This document shows positions 30,659-39,500 of a stretch of 50,211 nt of DNA, piece by piece. The stretch spans positions 1-50,211 of the forward strand of contig CANQBW010000005.1 in assembly GCA_947589565.1 (NCBI GenBank), given 5' to 3'. Source of the stretch: an uncultured Clostridia bacterium (GTDB taxonomy: Bacteria > Bacillota > Clostridia > Christensenellales > Borkfalkiaceae). Each line of letters begins with the position of its first letter. The first letter of the stretch is position 1. The notes under the pieces were generated by a model. The model did no database searches, was not told the origin of the DNA, and saw nothing but the letters and a program-made list of their open reading frames with translations. The position numbers were made by a program, and so were the translations under genes.

Positions 30659-31114
30659 TTACTGATTTGTACTTACGATTATAGTATAAGAATATTCATC
30701 AAGCTCTATTAAAATAGCCGAATACCGTATTGCTTGTTTACAAGTCAAAGCATAATGCTTTATTTCTCCGTCGTTTGGCGTTACAGATTGAATTTCCAAA
30801 GCGTCGGTATCATAATTGAAAATGACGCTTTCGGGATTAGTAATTACGGGGTATTGACTACCGCCGCCGGCAGAATAGGCAACCAAAATGTGATATGTTT
30901 TGCCGACTTCTAAAACATAATCGTCTTCCACAAGCGTTGTTTTATCGGCATAGGGCGAATTATAAACGCCATATGCCGCGTCGTCATCTTCGGGCAAACC
31001 TATACAAGCAACTATGCCATATATTTTTGCTTTGGTAGAGCCGCACGCCGTCAATGTCAACGATGATATTATTAATAACAAAAAAGACTCAAATATAGAT
31101 AATTTCTTTTTCAT
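30659..31114 (-). CDS. Small lipoprotein of unknown function
   Basis: A 151-residue protein with a lipoprotein signal: basic MKKK, a hydrophobic stretch and the lipobox LTAC, which would make the Cys at about position 24 the lipid anchor. The remaining 125 residues look like one beta-rich extracellular domain (VGKTYHILVAYSAGG, EYSYTIIVS). I recognise no family. It is transcribed alone from the promoter at 31184-31212 and is AT-rich. Confidence 0.75.
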   Translation of the reverse strand: MKKKLSIFESFLLLIISSLTLTACGSTKAKIYGIVACIGLPEDDDAAYGVYNSPYADKTTLVEDDYVLEVGKTYHILVAYSAGGGSQYPVITNPESVIFNYDTDALEIQSVTPNDGEIKHYALTCKQAIRYSAILIELDEYSYTIIVSTNQ

Positions 31115-31183
31115 ACTACAAATCTCGCTAAATGGTAATTTATAAGAATTAGGTGTTTAAGAACTTTTCGATTTAACGCTACA

Positions 31184-31212
31184 ATTATACCATAAAAACA
31201 GGGAAAACGCAA
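31184..31212 (-). promoter_or_regulatory. Promoter of the lipoprotein gene
   Basis: Minus-strand TTGCGT (31212-31207), 17 bases, TATAAT (31189-31184), with the same TGTTTTTATGG segment before the -10 box as at 30465-30493. The start near 31177 gives a leader of about 62 bases. Confidence 0.65.
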
Positions 31213-31262
31213 GTAGCAAGCGGCGCTCATCTCCACCCTCTCGTCCCTTCAAGATTCGTATA

Positions 31263-31300
31263 AACGAGCAGGCATACCCAAAAGGGTATGCCTGCTCGTT
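31263..31300 (-). terminator. Terminator hairpin touching the tRNA-Leu 3' end
   Basis: A perfect 17-bp stem with an AAAA/TTTT loop (31263-31279 with 31284-31300) begins at the last base of the tRNA CCA end. The T run after it is short. It is a strong stem and probably ends the long leftward operon plus tRNA transcript. Confidence 0.7.
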
Positions 31301-31382
31301 GGTGCGGATGAAGGGACTCGAACCCCCATGGTCGCCCACAGGAACCTGAAACCTGCGCGTCTGCCAATTTCGCCACATCCGC
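31300..31382 (-). tRNA. tRNA-Leu(CAG)
   Basis: Minus-strand tRNA of 83 bases including an encoded CCA end. The acceptor stem pairs GCGGATG with CATCCGC; the D-arm reads TGGCGAAATTGGCAGACGC, the T-arm loop GTTCGAGTC, and a leucine-type long variable arm lies between. The anticodon loop TTCAGGT gives CAG, so it reads CUG leucine codons. The last anticodon-stem pair is a T-T mismatch, often tolerated with a modified base. No promoter is evident in the 27 bases upstream, so it is probably cut from the transcript of the operon ending at 31410. Confidence 0.93.
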
Positions 31383-31409
31383 ATATTTTGTTGTCGGGGG
31401 ATTTGTTGC

Positions 31410-32093
31410 TTACCGAAAAGCCGTCTTTTTGAGATTGCCGTCCGCTGCGTCGAGCTGCCAAACGGTGCCTTCGCCGAGCGACTTTACAGGTTCGCCGTTT
31501 GTGATTTCCAAGGCGGAGCAGTTCTCCAATCCCCACGCCTGCCACTTATTATAGCGCACTATTTCGTCAAAGTCAAGCATTCTTTCATTGTAATGGGGAG
31601 AAATTTTTCCCTTTACAAGACCCAAACCCTTCCACATCTCGTACTTTCCCTCTTCCACGGAGTCCGAATACATGTCCTCGAACCAGCAGATCGCGCCCGC
31701 GGAGAGCCCGCAGAGCATCACCCCGCGCTCATATGCCTCGAGAATAAAGGGCAGAATGCCGCTCCTCTTCCATTCCTCGAGCATATACACGGTATTTCCG
31801 CCGCCGACATACAGAAAATCCGCCTTTTTGAATTTCCCCTTGATCTTTTCAAGGTCGATCTCCCTGTTCACGGTCAATACGACGTCCGTCTTAATATCAA
31901 ACAGCCCCGTATAGACCTTGTGAAAGGTATTGTAATAGGGCATACAGTCATGGCTCGCCGTCGGAAGGAAGAGTCCGAACGCGCGGAGAGTTCCCGCATG
32001 TTTCTTCGCCTCTGCCGCGATGTATTCGTCGATTTTGATCGTCTCTCTGTTCTTGAGTTCTCCCCCGCCGATCGCGAGAATGCGCTTATCCAT
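31410..32093 (-). CDS. Peptidase E-like protein (family S51)
   Basis: A 227-residue S51-family serine peptidase, related to alpha-aspartyl dipeptidase (peptidase E). The class I amidotransferase-like fold shows GGGNT at 97-101 and the nucleophile elbow GLSAGA with Ser131. It overlaps the PII gene by 8 bases and is the last protein gene before tRNA-Leu. Substrate preference cannot be read from the sequence; some S51 members act on other beta-linked or cyanophycin-type peptides. Confidence 0.85.
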   Translation of the reverse strand: MDKRILAIGGGELKNRETIKIDEYIAAEAKKHAGTLRAFGLFLPTASHDCMPYYNTFHKVYTGLFDIKTDVVLTVNREIDLEKIKGKFKKADFLYVGGGNTVYMLEEWKRSGILPFILEAYERGVMLCGLSAGAICWFEDMYSDSVEEGKYEMWKGLGLVKGKISPHYNERMLDFDEIVRYNKWQAWGLENCSALEITNGEPVKSLGEGTVWQLDAADGNLKKTAFR

Positions 32094-32838
32094 TCTTTCC
32101 CTCCATGCGGTCCGCCTCGCTGTCCCCCGCGGGGATCCCGACCGTTCTGTCGACGGGCAGCGAGAAGATGACCCCGTTCGCCTCCGTCTTGAGTCCGACG
32201 GTCTCGTTGAGTGCCTCCATGATCGCCCGCTTGTTCTCGTGTTTGGACAAGATCAAGAGAATTTCCTGCTCCTGCATGAGGGTGATCCCGATGAACTGTT
32301 CCGATTTTTCATTGCCCGTGGAGCGGGCGCGGACGACGGTCCCTCCCGCGGCTCCCGCGGCGCGGGCTGCCTCCATGGCGATGTCCACATGGTTGACCGC
32401 GATCGCGGCGACGATCAGGTCGTATTTTCTCTCTTCGGCGTGCATGATCCCCCTCCCATCCAGCGTTTTTTCGGTCGCCGCTCCCACGAGTCCCTTGGAG
32501 ACGATCTCCGAGACCCCCGACAGCGGAATGGTAAATCCGATCCCCTTTCCCACGCGGTACTGCATGATCTTCTGGCGCATCATTCTCAAAATGAGAGTCT
32601 CGTCCGTCTCGGGAAAGAGGGAGAGCATGATGCTCTTTTCGGACTGACCGATCCCCAAATAGTCCAGAACGGCGGAGTGCGCCGTCCCCATGCCCGCAAA
32701 GGAGAAGACGAGCGCGAGAGAAAATTCATTCAAAACCTCTTTGAGCGCCTCTTCGTCGTCCTTGTTGACGATACTGAGGAGCAATTTGGGGCGCGGAACG
32801 CGCTCTGTAGCTCCCGCAGGCGATTTTCTGTTCGGCAT
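32086..32838 (-). CDS. Tandem PII-like regulatory protein
   Basis: A 250-residue protein with two GlnB/PII-like ferredoxin-fold domains (about 18-110 and 125-220; second copy KYDLIVAAIAVNHVDIAMEAARAAGA, cut here to its recognisable core VAAIAVNHVDIAMEAA). The uridylylation-loop motif of true PII is absent. It shares one base (TAATG) with the DUF1538 membrane-protein gene upstream. PII-like proteins commonly sit next to the transporter they control, so it most likely gates the DUF1538 protein; the ligand is unknown. Confidence 0.75.
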   Translation of the reverse strand: MPNRKSPAGATERVPRPKLLLSIVNKDDEEALKEVLNEFSLALVFSFAGMGTAHSAVLDYLGIGQSEKSIMLSLFPETDETLILRMMRQKIMQYRVGKGIGFTIPLSGVSEIVSKGLVGAATEKTLDGRGIMHAEERKYDLIVAAIAVNHVDIAMEAARAAGAAGGTVVRARSTGNEKSEQFIGITLMQEQEILLILSKHENKRAIMEALNETVGLKTEANGVIFSLPVDRTVGIPAGDSEADRMEGKNG

Positions 32839-34352
32839 TAATCCACCTCGAAATCAAGGATCCTGTCCTCTACCTTGAGAAATTGACGCTTGATCCTCTT
32901 CGTCTTATATTTGTATGTAATTCCCAGAATCTGAATGCTGATGAGGGGCGCGAGCGCGACAAACGCAACGCACCCGAACGCCTGCGTCATGATCGCCCCC
33001 GTGCCGCTCCTTATGAGCGTCGCGCCGATCGCCATCGGCAGGACAAAGGAGCTGACCATCGCGCCGCTTGCGACGCCGCCCGAGTCGAAGGCGATACCTG
33101 TATACATGGGCGGGGTGAAAAAGGTCAGAGCGAGCGCGATCACATAGCCGGGGATCAGGATATACATCACAGAAATTCCCGTTAAGATTCGAACCATGGC
33201 GAGCCCGATCGCGACGCAAACCCCGATACAGAGTCCCTTTTTCATCGCAGAGGAGCTGATCGCGCCCGCGCTCATGCGCTCGACTTGCTTTTTCAAGACG
33301 TGCACGGCGGGCTCCGCCGCCACGACGAAATAGCCGATGACCATGCCGACGGGAATGAGCAGTGCGCCGCTCCAAAGCTTAGCAAGCGCCTGTCCGATCT
33401 GAAGTCCCACGGGCATGAATCCGACGTTCGCGCCCGTCAAAAACAGGACAAGTCCCACAAAGGTATACAAAAATCCGAACAAGATCCGCAGCATCTGGCG
33501 CTTGTGGAAGGAGCGCGTGATGAGCTGGAAGAGCAGAAAGAAGACGGCAATGGGACAAATCGCGATGGCGACCTCTCTGCAATAGCTGCCGAGTCCCCGC
33601 AGATAGAGGAGAAGAAGTCCCCGTGTCTCCTCCACTTGGGTAATTTCGGGGGGAATGTAGTCGGTTCCCGTGATTTGAAAGACGATCCCGAGCACCAAAA
33701 CTGCGACAATGGGTCCCACGCTCGAGAGCGCGACGAGCCCGAAGGAGTCGTCCTGTCCCTTCTTGTCGCCGCGGACGGAGGCGACGCCGACGCCGAGCGA
33801 GATGATGAAGGGAACGGTCATAGGCCCCGTCGTCACGCCGCCCGAATCGAAGGAGACCGCCCAGAAGTCCGGCGAGACGAAGATGCTCAAAAGAAAAGCC
33901 GCTGCATAGAAGACGATGAGAAGGATAGAGAGCCGAATCCGAAAGACGATGCGGAGCATGGCAAGGGTGAGAAAGATGCCCACGCCGAGCGCGACCGTCA
34001 AAATCAAAATATAGTTCTCGATCCCCGGCACCTGCTGAGCGAGGATGGTGAGATCGGGCTCTGCGATCGTGACGATGACGCCGATGACAAAGGACAAGAG
34101 CGCGATCAGCCAGATCTTTCTCGAATGGGTCATGGCGGAGCCGATCTTCTCGCCGATGACGAGCATGGACATGTCCGCGCCGAGCGTAAAGCACCCCATT
34201 CCCACAATCAAGAGCAAAACTCCCCCCAAAAAGAGGATAAAAGTCCCCGCGTCGAGCGGCGTAAAGGTCATGCTCAAAACCATCACGATGAGCGCGATGG
34301 GCAGAATGGAGGACAGCGATTCGTTGATTTTTTCCCTGAGCGAACCCGTCAT
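32838..34352 (-). CDS. DUF1538 membrane protein, probable PII-gated transporter
   Basis: A 504-residue polytopic membrane protein of the DUF1538 family, with about 12-14 helices arranged as two halves. Each half carries the same signature: SFDSGGVTTGPM at 167-178 and AFDSGGVASGAM near 421. Such internal duplication with conserved Gly-rich re-entrant motifs is typical of secondary transporters, but no substrate is established to my knowledge. It overlaps rpiB by 4 bases upstream and the tandem PII gene by one base downstream, which suggests a regulated transporter-PII pair. Confidence 0.85.
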   Translation of the reverse strand: MTGSLREKINESLSSILPIALIVMVLSMTFTPLDAGTFILFLGGVLLLIVGMGCFTLGADMSMLVIGEKIGSAMTHSRKIWLIALLSFVIGVIVTIAEPDLTILAQQVPGIENYILILTVALGVGIFLTLAMLRIVFRIRLSILLIVFYAAAFLLSIFVSPDFWAVSFDSGGVTTGPMTVPFIISLGVGVASVRGDKKGQDDSFGLVALSSVGPIVAVLVLGIVFQITGTDYIPPEITQVEETRGLLLLYLRGLGSYCREVAIAICPIAVFFLLFQLITRSFHKRQMLRILFGFLYTFVGLVLFLTGANVGFMPVGLQIGQALAKLWSGALLIPVGMVIGYFVVAAEPAVHVLKKQVERMSAGAISSSAMKKGLCIGVCVAIGLAMVRILTGISVMYILIPGYVIALALTFFTPPMYTGIAFDSGGVASGAMVSSFVLPMAIGATLIRSGTGAIMTQAFGCVAFVALAPLISIQILGITYKYKTKRIKRQFLKVEDRILDFEVD

Positions 34353-34804
34353 GATCTCAAATACTTGTCTTCGATCGCCTTGATCTTATCGATCCGTCTC
34401 TGATGTTTTTCGAGCTTTGAGAAGGGGGTCTCCAAAAAGGTCTTGACGATGTCGAGGGCAAGATTGACCCCGACGATCCCCCCGCCGAGGGCGAGCGCGT
34501 TCGCGTCGTTGTGTTCGCGCGTGAGGCGTGCGCCCGTCGCGTCCGTACAGAGGGCGCAGCGCACCCCGGGAACCTTGTTCGCGACCATGCTGATGCCGAT
34601 CCCCGTCGTGCAGACGAAAATTCCCCGCTCGCACTCCCCCTTTGCGACCGCCTCCGCCGCGGGAAGCGCGTAGTCGGGATAGTCGCAGGAATCGAGCGTC
34701 TTTGTGCCGAAGTCGAGGACTTCATAGCCCCCCTGTTTCAAAAATTCTGCGATTCTATTCTTGAGGGCAAGCCCTCCGTGATCGCAGGCAATTGCAATTT
34801 TCAT
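34349..34804 (-). CDS. rpiB: Ribose-5-phosphate isomerase B
   Basis: Interconverts ribose 5-phosphate and ribulose 5-phosphate in the pentose phosphate pathway. The 151-residue protein starts MKIAIACDHGG, with Asp8 and His9, the catalytic Cys65 in CTTGIG, and REHNDANALALGGG. The start at 34804 follows GGAGG and overlaps the phosphatase gene by 4 bases; a longer in-frame reading adds unrelated residues. RpiB next to a YwlE-type phosphatase and Sua5 (ywlC-ywlE-ywlF) is a conserved Firmicutes order. Confidence 0.95.
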   Translation of the reverse strand: MKIAIACDHGGLALKNRIAEFLKQGGYEVLDFGTKTLDSCDYPDYALPAAEAVAKGECERGIFVCTTGIGISMVANKVPGVRCALCTDATGARLTREHNDANALALGGGIVGVNLALDIVKTFLETPFSKLEKHQRRIDKIKAIEDKYLRS

Positions 34805-35292
34805 ACCCCATCCTCCACATTTTGGCTTTCGGGAGTGTTGCAGAACTTTTCGATGACGAGCGGCAGGCACTCCCGGATCCTGCGCAGCGTCGCACGGTAG
34901 ACGTTGATATCCTTGCCGTAAGGGTCGGGGATTTCCATCCCCGCAAGAGAGGGAAAACTCGTCACATTCGGATATTTTTGAAGCGCCTGCTGCTGCGACT
35001 GCGTCATGCAGATGACGACCTTCGCCTCTTTGATGAGCTTTTCGGTGAGCTGCCGAGGCTTGAAGGTCTTGAGGACGGAAATTTTCGCCTCGGAAAGCGC
35101 CTGTGCGCTGTTCGCGCTCATGGGAGAGCCCGTCTCCGCCTTGAGTCCCGCCGAGCCGATGGTGTATCCCGTGATCTTTCTGCGGCGGAGCTCCTTTCTC
35201 AAGGCCGCCTCCGCCATCGGCGAGCGGCAGGTGTTCCCCGTGCAGACAAAGAGGATCTTTTCACGTTTTTTCCTATTTTGTTTCTCCATCAT
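34801..35292 (-). CDS. Low-molecular-weight protein phosphatase (YwlE type)
   Basis: A 163-residue phosphatase with the P-loop CTGNTCRSP: nucleophile Cys17, Arg23, and the general acid Asp123 in IPDPYGKD. In Bacillus the homologue at this gene position, YwlE, removes phosphate from arginine; Thr21 in the P-loop (GNTCRS) is the residue linked to arginine preference in YwlE, which supports that reading here. It overlaps tsaC by 20 bases and rpiB by 4. Confidence 0.88.
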   Translation of the reverse strand: MMEKQNRKKREKILFVCTGNTCRSPMAEAALRKELRRRKITGYTIGSAGLKAETGSPMSANSAQALSEAKISVLKTFKPRQLTEKLIKEAKVVICMTQSQQQALQKYPNVTSFPSLAGMEIPDPYGKDINVYRATLRRIRECLPLVIEKFCNTPESQNVEDGV

Positions 35293-36259
35293 TCACCCCG
35301 AAGGCGCGATGCAGGCGGTTGAGGACCCCCGCCATCACGCCATCCTTTCTCGTAGGTTGTATCGCGATCAAGAGCGTCGCCTTTTTTTCTCCCTCGTGAA
35401 GGAGAGCATACAGTCTCTCCGCCATCTCTTCCCCCGTCTCTCCGAGGTCGAGGACGCGGAACCCTTCAAGCTCTTTCGCTGTCTTGCTCTCGCAGAGAAG
35501 ATAGGGCGTGCCCTCGGCAGCCTGATAAATCTTCACAGCCTCTTCGGCGCTCTCACAGAACGCCGTCTTGCAGCGGGGAAGATAGTGCTTGTAGCTCATT
35601 CCGGGACTCTTGGGCTTTTCGCCCTCCTTTTTTTGATAAAACTCGCACCCATGTGCCACTTTTGCGATCATTTCGCGGGTCACGAGCCCCGCGCGGAGGA
35701 TCTTCGGGACCTCTCCCGTGCAGTCGAGAACGGTGCTCTCGATCCCCCCGTTGCACGCTCCCCCGTCTAAGATCAGGGGGATCTTTCCGCAGAGATCCTC
35801 CATCACATGCTGCGCCGTGACGGGCGAGACATGCTTGGAAAGGTTCGCGCTCGGCGCGGCGATCGGAAGATCCACTTCCTTCAAAAATTTCTGCGCCGTT
35901 ACCGAAGAAGGCACACGAATCGCGAGCGTATTCAGTCCGCAGGAGACGTATTCCGAGACCTTCCCCGTCGAGGGATAGACCATCGTCAAAGGCCCCGGAA
36001 GAAATGCCTCTCTCAGAGCCTTCGCATAGGGCGGCTCGGAGTCGATGAGGGGCTTGATATCGTACCCCCTGTGCACATGGACGATGAGCGGATTGTCGGA
36101 AGGCCTTCCCTTGAGGGAAAAGATATGCTTGACCGCTTCGTCCGAAAAGGCGTTTGCGCCCAATCCATAGACGGTCTCCGTGTGAAAGGCGACCGCCTCT
36201 CCCGCGCGGATATACTCCGCCGCGAGGGCGAAGTCTGTCTTTGAAATTTTCGTCTCCAT
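35273..36259 (-). CDS. tsaC: Threonylcarbamoyl-AMP synthase, Sua5 type
   Basis: Makes threonylcarbamoyl-AMP for the t6A modification of ANN-reading tRNAs. The 328-residue protein has the YrdC/Sua5 catalytic domain (FHTETVYGLGANA, KGRPSDNPLIVH, PSANLSKHVSP) and the extra C-terminal Sua5 domain, so it is the long Sua5 form. It shares one base with the dnaB stop (TGATG) and overlaps the phosphatase gene, so it is in the middle of a dense operon. Confidence 0.94.
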   Translation of the reverse strand: METKISKTDFALAAEYIRAGEAVAFHTETVYGLGANAFSDEAVKHIFSLKGRPSDNPLIVHVHRGYDIKPLIDSEPPYAKALREAFLPGPLTMVYPSTGKVSEYVSCGLNTLAIRVPSSVTAQKFLKEVDLPIAAPSANLSKHVSPVTAQHVMEDLCGKIPLILDGGACNGGIESTVLDCTGEVPKILRAGLVTREMIAKVAHGCEFYQKKEGEKPKSPGMSYKHYLPRCKTAFCESAEEAVKIYQAAEGTPYLLCESKTAKELEGFRVLDLGETGEEMAERLYALLHEGEKKATLLIAIQPTRKDGVMAGVLNRLHRAFGVNDGETK

Positions 36260-37692
36260 CAGTCGAAGGGAACCCCTCCCTCGTCGGGCGGGACCTCCCC
36301 CTCATAGGGCGGAGGCTCTTCCCCGCTGTAGCGGGGCTCCTCTTGGGGCGCCCCCTGTTCGTCGACGTCGATGAATTTGGTACTCTCCCCCAAAAACCGC
36401 AGCTGAATGCGGCCGGGGGGGCCGTTTCTGTGCTTTGCGATGACGAGCTCCGCCGCCCCTTTGACGATGTTCCCCTTCTGGAGCTCCTCGGGCGTCGCGC
36501 CCACGTCGGGACGGTTGATGAACATGACGATGTCCGCGTCCTGCTCGATGGCGCCCGACTCTCTCAGGTCGGAGAGCTGCGCTTCCTTGGTCTGGATCCG
36601 TCTCAGCTGGGAGAGCGCGATGACGGGAACATCGAGTTCCTTTGCCATGATCTTCAGATTTTTGGTGATGTAGGCGACTTCCTGTGTGCGGTTTTCCGCG
36701 TCGAAACTCTTTTTGTCCCCTCCCATCAGCTGGATATAGTCGATCATGACAAGGTCGAGCGCACCCTCCGCGCTCTTTAGTCTTCTGCATTTCGAAAGGA
36801 TCTCCGCGGGGGTGATCCGCGAGGAGTCGTCGATGAAAATTTTGCTCTTTCTCATCTTTTCGCTCGCGACCATGAGGTTTTTCCAATCCCTCTGGACGAG
36901 TTTCCCCGAGAGCGCCTTCTCCATGCTCACTTCCGCATAGGAGCAGAGGAGCCTCTGCACGATCTGAATGCGGGGCATTTCGAGGGAGAAGACCGCCGCC
37001 GTGCCGTTCTTTTTGAGGCAGGCGTGCTCGACGATGTTCATCGCGAGCGAGGTCTTTCCCATGCCGGGACGCGCCGCGATGACGATGAGATCGGACCGCT
37101 GCAGTCCGTTCGTAATTCGGTCGAGGTGTTTAAAGCCCGTCTCCACGCCGCGCATGGCGTTGGGATCCGACTGGATCGCCTCGAATTTTTCGATGACCGA
37201 GGAAATGACCTCTCCGTCTCCGAGCCCCGAGAGATTGGAGCCGTTCTCCTGTCTGCTGACGTCATAGACGAGCTTTTCCGCATGGGACAGGGCCGCCCCC
37301 TCATCCTCCCCCTTCATGCCGGTCTCGATGATGCTCTTCCCCACGCGGATAAGTTCACGGTTGACCGAATCGCGGCGCAGAATTTCCGCATACTGCCTGT
37401 AATTTGCGGAGGAAGGAAGAAGCTGCGTGAGGTCGGTAAGATAGGAAACTCCCCCCGCGCTGTCCAGATTCCCGTCATGCTCGAGCCGATCGGCGAGGGT
37501 GACGACGTCCACCGGCATTCTCGCCGCAAAGATCGCCTTCATCGCACGCAGAATGATGCGGTGTTTTTCCGAATAGAAGTCCTCTTCCCGGAGCCCTTCG
37601 AGGATGTCCGTCTGGACATCCCCGTCGTTGATAATACATCCGAGAAGAGCGGCTTCCGCATCGGTATTGTGAGGCATCTGATGGTTCGGCAT
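36259..37692 (-). CDS. dnaB: Replicative DNA helicase DnaB
   Basis: Hexameric 5'-3' helicase of the replication fork, 477 residues. The N-terminal domain (PHNTDAEAALLG) is followed by a RecA-like motor with Walker A ARPGMGKT, Walker B LVMIDYIQLM, and the DnaB motif SLEMPRIQIVQRLL. After the usual end (KFIDVDEQG) the protein has a tail rich in Pro and Glu (EEPPPYEGEVPPDEGG), longer than in most DnaB. It starts after AGGG and lies 15 bases after pepF. In this window the dnaD-like primosome gene lies about 5 kb away and divergent. Confidence 0.96.
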   Translation of the reverse strand: MPNHQMPHNTDAEAALLGCIINDGDVQTDILEGLREEDFYSEKHRIILRAMKAIFAARMPVDVVTLADRLEHDGNLDSAGGVSYLTDLTQLLPSSANYRQYAEILRRDSVNRELIRVGKSIIETGMKGEDEGAALSHAEKLVYDVSRQENGSNLSGLGDGEVISSVIEKFEAIQSDPNAMRGVETGFKHLDRITNGLQRSDLIVIAARPGMGKTSLAMNIVEHACLKKNGTAAVFSLEMPRIQIVQRLLCSYAEVSMEKALSGKLVQRDWKNLMVASEKMRKSKIFIDDSSRITPAEILSKCRRLKSAEGALDLVMIDYIQLMGGDKKSFDAENRTQEVAYITKNLKIMAKELDVPVIALSQLRRIQTKEAQLSDLRESGAIEQDADIVMFINRPDVGATPEELQKGNIVKGAAELVIAKHRNGPPGRIQLRFLGESTKFIDVDEQGAPQEEPRYSGEEPPPYEGEVPPDEGGVPFD

Positions 37693-37707
37693 TGTTTTTC
37701 CCTTGTT

Positions 37708-39477
37708 TTAGCAGATTTTTTCGAACTCGCTGAGAGCTTCCTCGAACTCACGCATAGCGGCGAGGAAGGTCTCTTCCTTGGTGAGGTCGGCTCCCGCGAT
37801 CTTGAGAAGGGAGACGGGATCCGTCGAGCAGCCGCCCGAGAGGAACTTGAAGTAGTTTTGGACGGCGCTCTCCCCTTCGTTCAGAATTTTATTGGCAATG
37901 CAGATCGCGGAGGTAATGCCCGTCGCGTACTTGTAGACATAGAAAGAGGTGTAGAAGTGCGGAACGCGCGCCCACTCGGTGGCGATCCGCTCGTCGTGAA
38001 CGATCGCGCTTCCGTAGTAGGTCTCGTTGAGTTTTTTGTAGAGGGCGGAGAGATTGTCCTTGTTGAGGGGCTCGCCCGCCTCCGCCATCGCGTGCGCCTT
38101 CTCCTCGAACTCCGCAAACTGCGTCTGACGGAAGAGGGTCGTGCGGATCATGTCCATGAAGTAGTTGAGCAGGAACTTCTTGAACATGGGGTCGGTCGCC
38201 GTCTTCAGAAGATACTTGTAGAGGAGCACTTCGTTGACCGTGCTCGCGACCTCGGCGACGAAGATACGGTAGTCCGCCTTTGCGTAGGGCTGGTTCTTGT
38301 TGGAGAAGTAGGAATGGATGGAATGCCCCATTTCATGCGCGATCGTGAACACGTCATGCGCAGTCTTCTGATAGTTCAGAAGAACGAAGGGATGATTTCC
38401 GTAAATTCCGATGGAATATGCGCCGCTGCGCTTGCCCTCCGTCTCGCAGACGTCGATCCAGCCCTCGTCCCTGCCCTTGCGAAGGAGGGAATTGTACTCT
38501 TCGCCGAGGGGCTTAAGTCCCTTTAAGATGAGCTCGTAAGCTTCTTCATAGGAAAGTTTCAGATCCGCTTCCTCGACGAGAGAGGGATAGATGTCGTACA
38601 TATACATCGTGTCGAGACCCAAGACCTTCTTTCTGAGCTGAATATAGCGGTGCATGAGGGGGGTATGGTCGTTGACGACTTTGATGAGGTTTTCATAGAC
38701 GCTCTTGTCGACGTCTTCCTCTTTCAGTGCCTTCTGCATACAGGAATCATAGCCGCGAACCTTCTGGTAGAAGATGTCCTTCTTGACGTTGGCAAAGTAG
38801 GTCGTCGCGATCGTGTTGAGGACTTTTCCGTAGGCGTCATAGTATTTCTCATACGCCTCTTTGCGCTTTGCGCGGTCCTTTCCGTTGATGATGACGGAGT
38901 ACATGCCGTGCGAGAGGCGCATCTTTTCCCCTTCATATTCGATCTCGGGGAAGTCGACCTCTGCATTGTTCAGCATGGTGAACACGTCCTGCGGCGCGGA
39001 GGTGACTTCGCCCGCCTGCGCGAGAATGCGCTCCTCCTTGTCGGAGAGAATGTGCTTCTTGCGGTCGACGATCTGTTTGAGCATATAGTCATAGTCCTTG
39101 AGACGGGGATCCTTCATAAAGGAGAGAAGCGTCTCATCGGGAAGGGAAGTGAGTTCGGGGACGACAAAGGAAGTCTCCGCGTCGAGCTTGGTGAGAAGGC
39201 TGGAAATTTTCGCCATATAGGAATTGTACTTGGTGTTGCGGACGTCCTCGTCATGCTTTAAATGGGCATACAGGTAGACGCGAAGGAGAGGAACGGTGTA
39301 CTCTTCCTCCGCCTTGAAATAGGCGAGAACACCCTCCGCGGTATGTAAGGTCCCCCGATATTTTCCGAGATCCATCTTCTTCTCGGCGGCAGAGAACGCC
39401 TCTACCCATTTTTCGTCGCTCGGAAAAACGTCCGAGGTTCTCCATTTGTACTGCTCTTTGACTTCGCTTCTTTCCAT
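37708..39477 (-). CDS. pepF: Oligoendopeptidase F
   Basis: M3B zinc metallopeptidase of 589 residues that cleaves short peptides in the cytoplasm. The zinc site HEMGH lies at 381-385 (AHEMGHSIHSYF) with a downstream glutamate ligand region FVAEVASTVNEVLL. The ATG at 39477 follows GGAG and the N terminus MERSEVKEQYKWRTSDVFPS matches the family; longer in-frame readings extend into the neighbouring gene. It sits 23 bases after degV and 15 bases before dnaB. Confidence 0.95.
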   Translation of the reverse strand: MERSEVKEQYKWRTSDVFPSDEKWVEAFSAAEKKMDLGKYRGTLHTAEGVLAYFKAEEEYTVPLLRVYLYAHLKHDEDVRNTKYNSYMAKISSLLTKLDAETSFVVPELTSLPDETLLSFMKDPRLKDYDYMLKQIVDRKKHILSDKEERILAQAGEVTSAPQDVFTMLNNAEVDFPEIEYEGEKMRLSHGMYSVIINGKDRAKRKEAYEKYYDAYGKVLNTIATTYFANVKKDIFYQKVRGYDSCMQKALKEEDVDKSVYENLIKVVNDHTPLMHRYIQLRKKVLGLDTMYMYDIYPSLVEEADLKLSYEEAYELILKGLKPLGEEYNSLLRKGRDEGWIDVCETEGKRSGAYSIGIYGNHPFVLLNYQKTAHDVFTIAHEMGHSIHSYFSNKNQPYAKADYRIFVAEVASTVNEVLLYKYLLKTATDPMFKKFLLNYFMDMIRTTLFRQTQFAEFEEKAHAMAEAGEPLNKDNLSALYKKLNETYYGSAIVHDERIATEWARVPHFYTSFYVYKYATGITSAICIANKILNEGESAVQNYFKFLSGGCSTDPVSLLKIAGADLTKEETFLAAMREFEEALSEFEKIC

Positions 39478-39500
39478 AATATATATCTCCTTTTTTATTT

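Noticed and set aside
27135-31382. Integrative island inserted at the tRNA-Leu 3' end
   Set aside because: No integrase is present, and I found no direct repeat of the tRNA 3' end near 26.9-27.1 kb; composition alone is not enough.
33285-38526. Long plus-strand open frames opposite DUF1538 (33285-34403) and dnaB/pepF (37024-38526)
   Set aside because: Highly charged low-complexity translations, antisense to well recognised genes.
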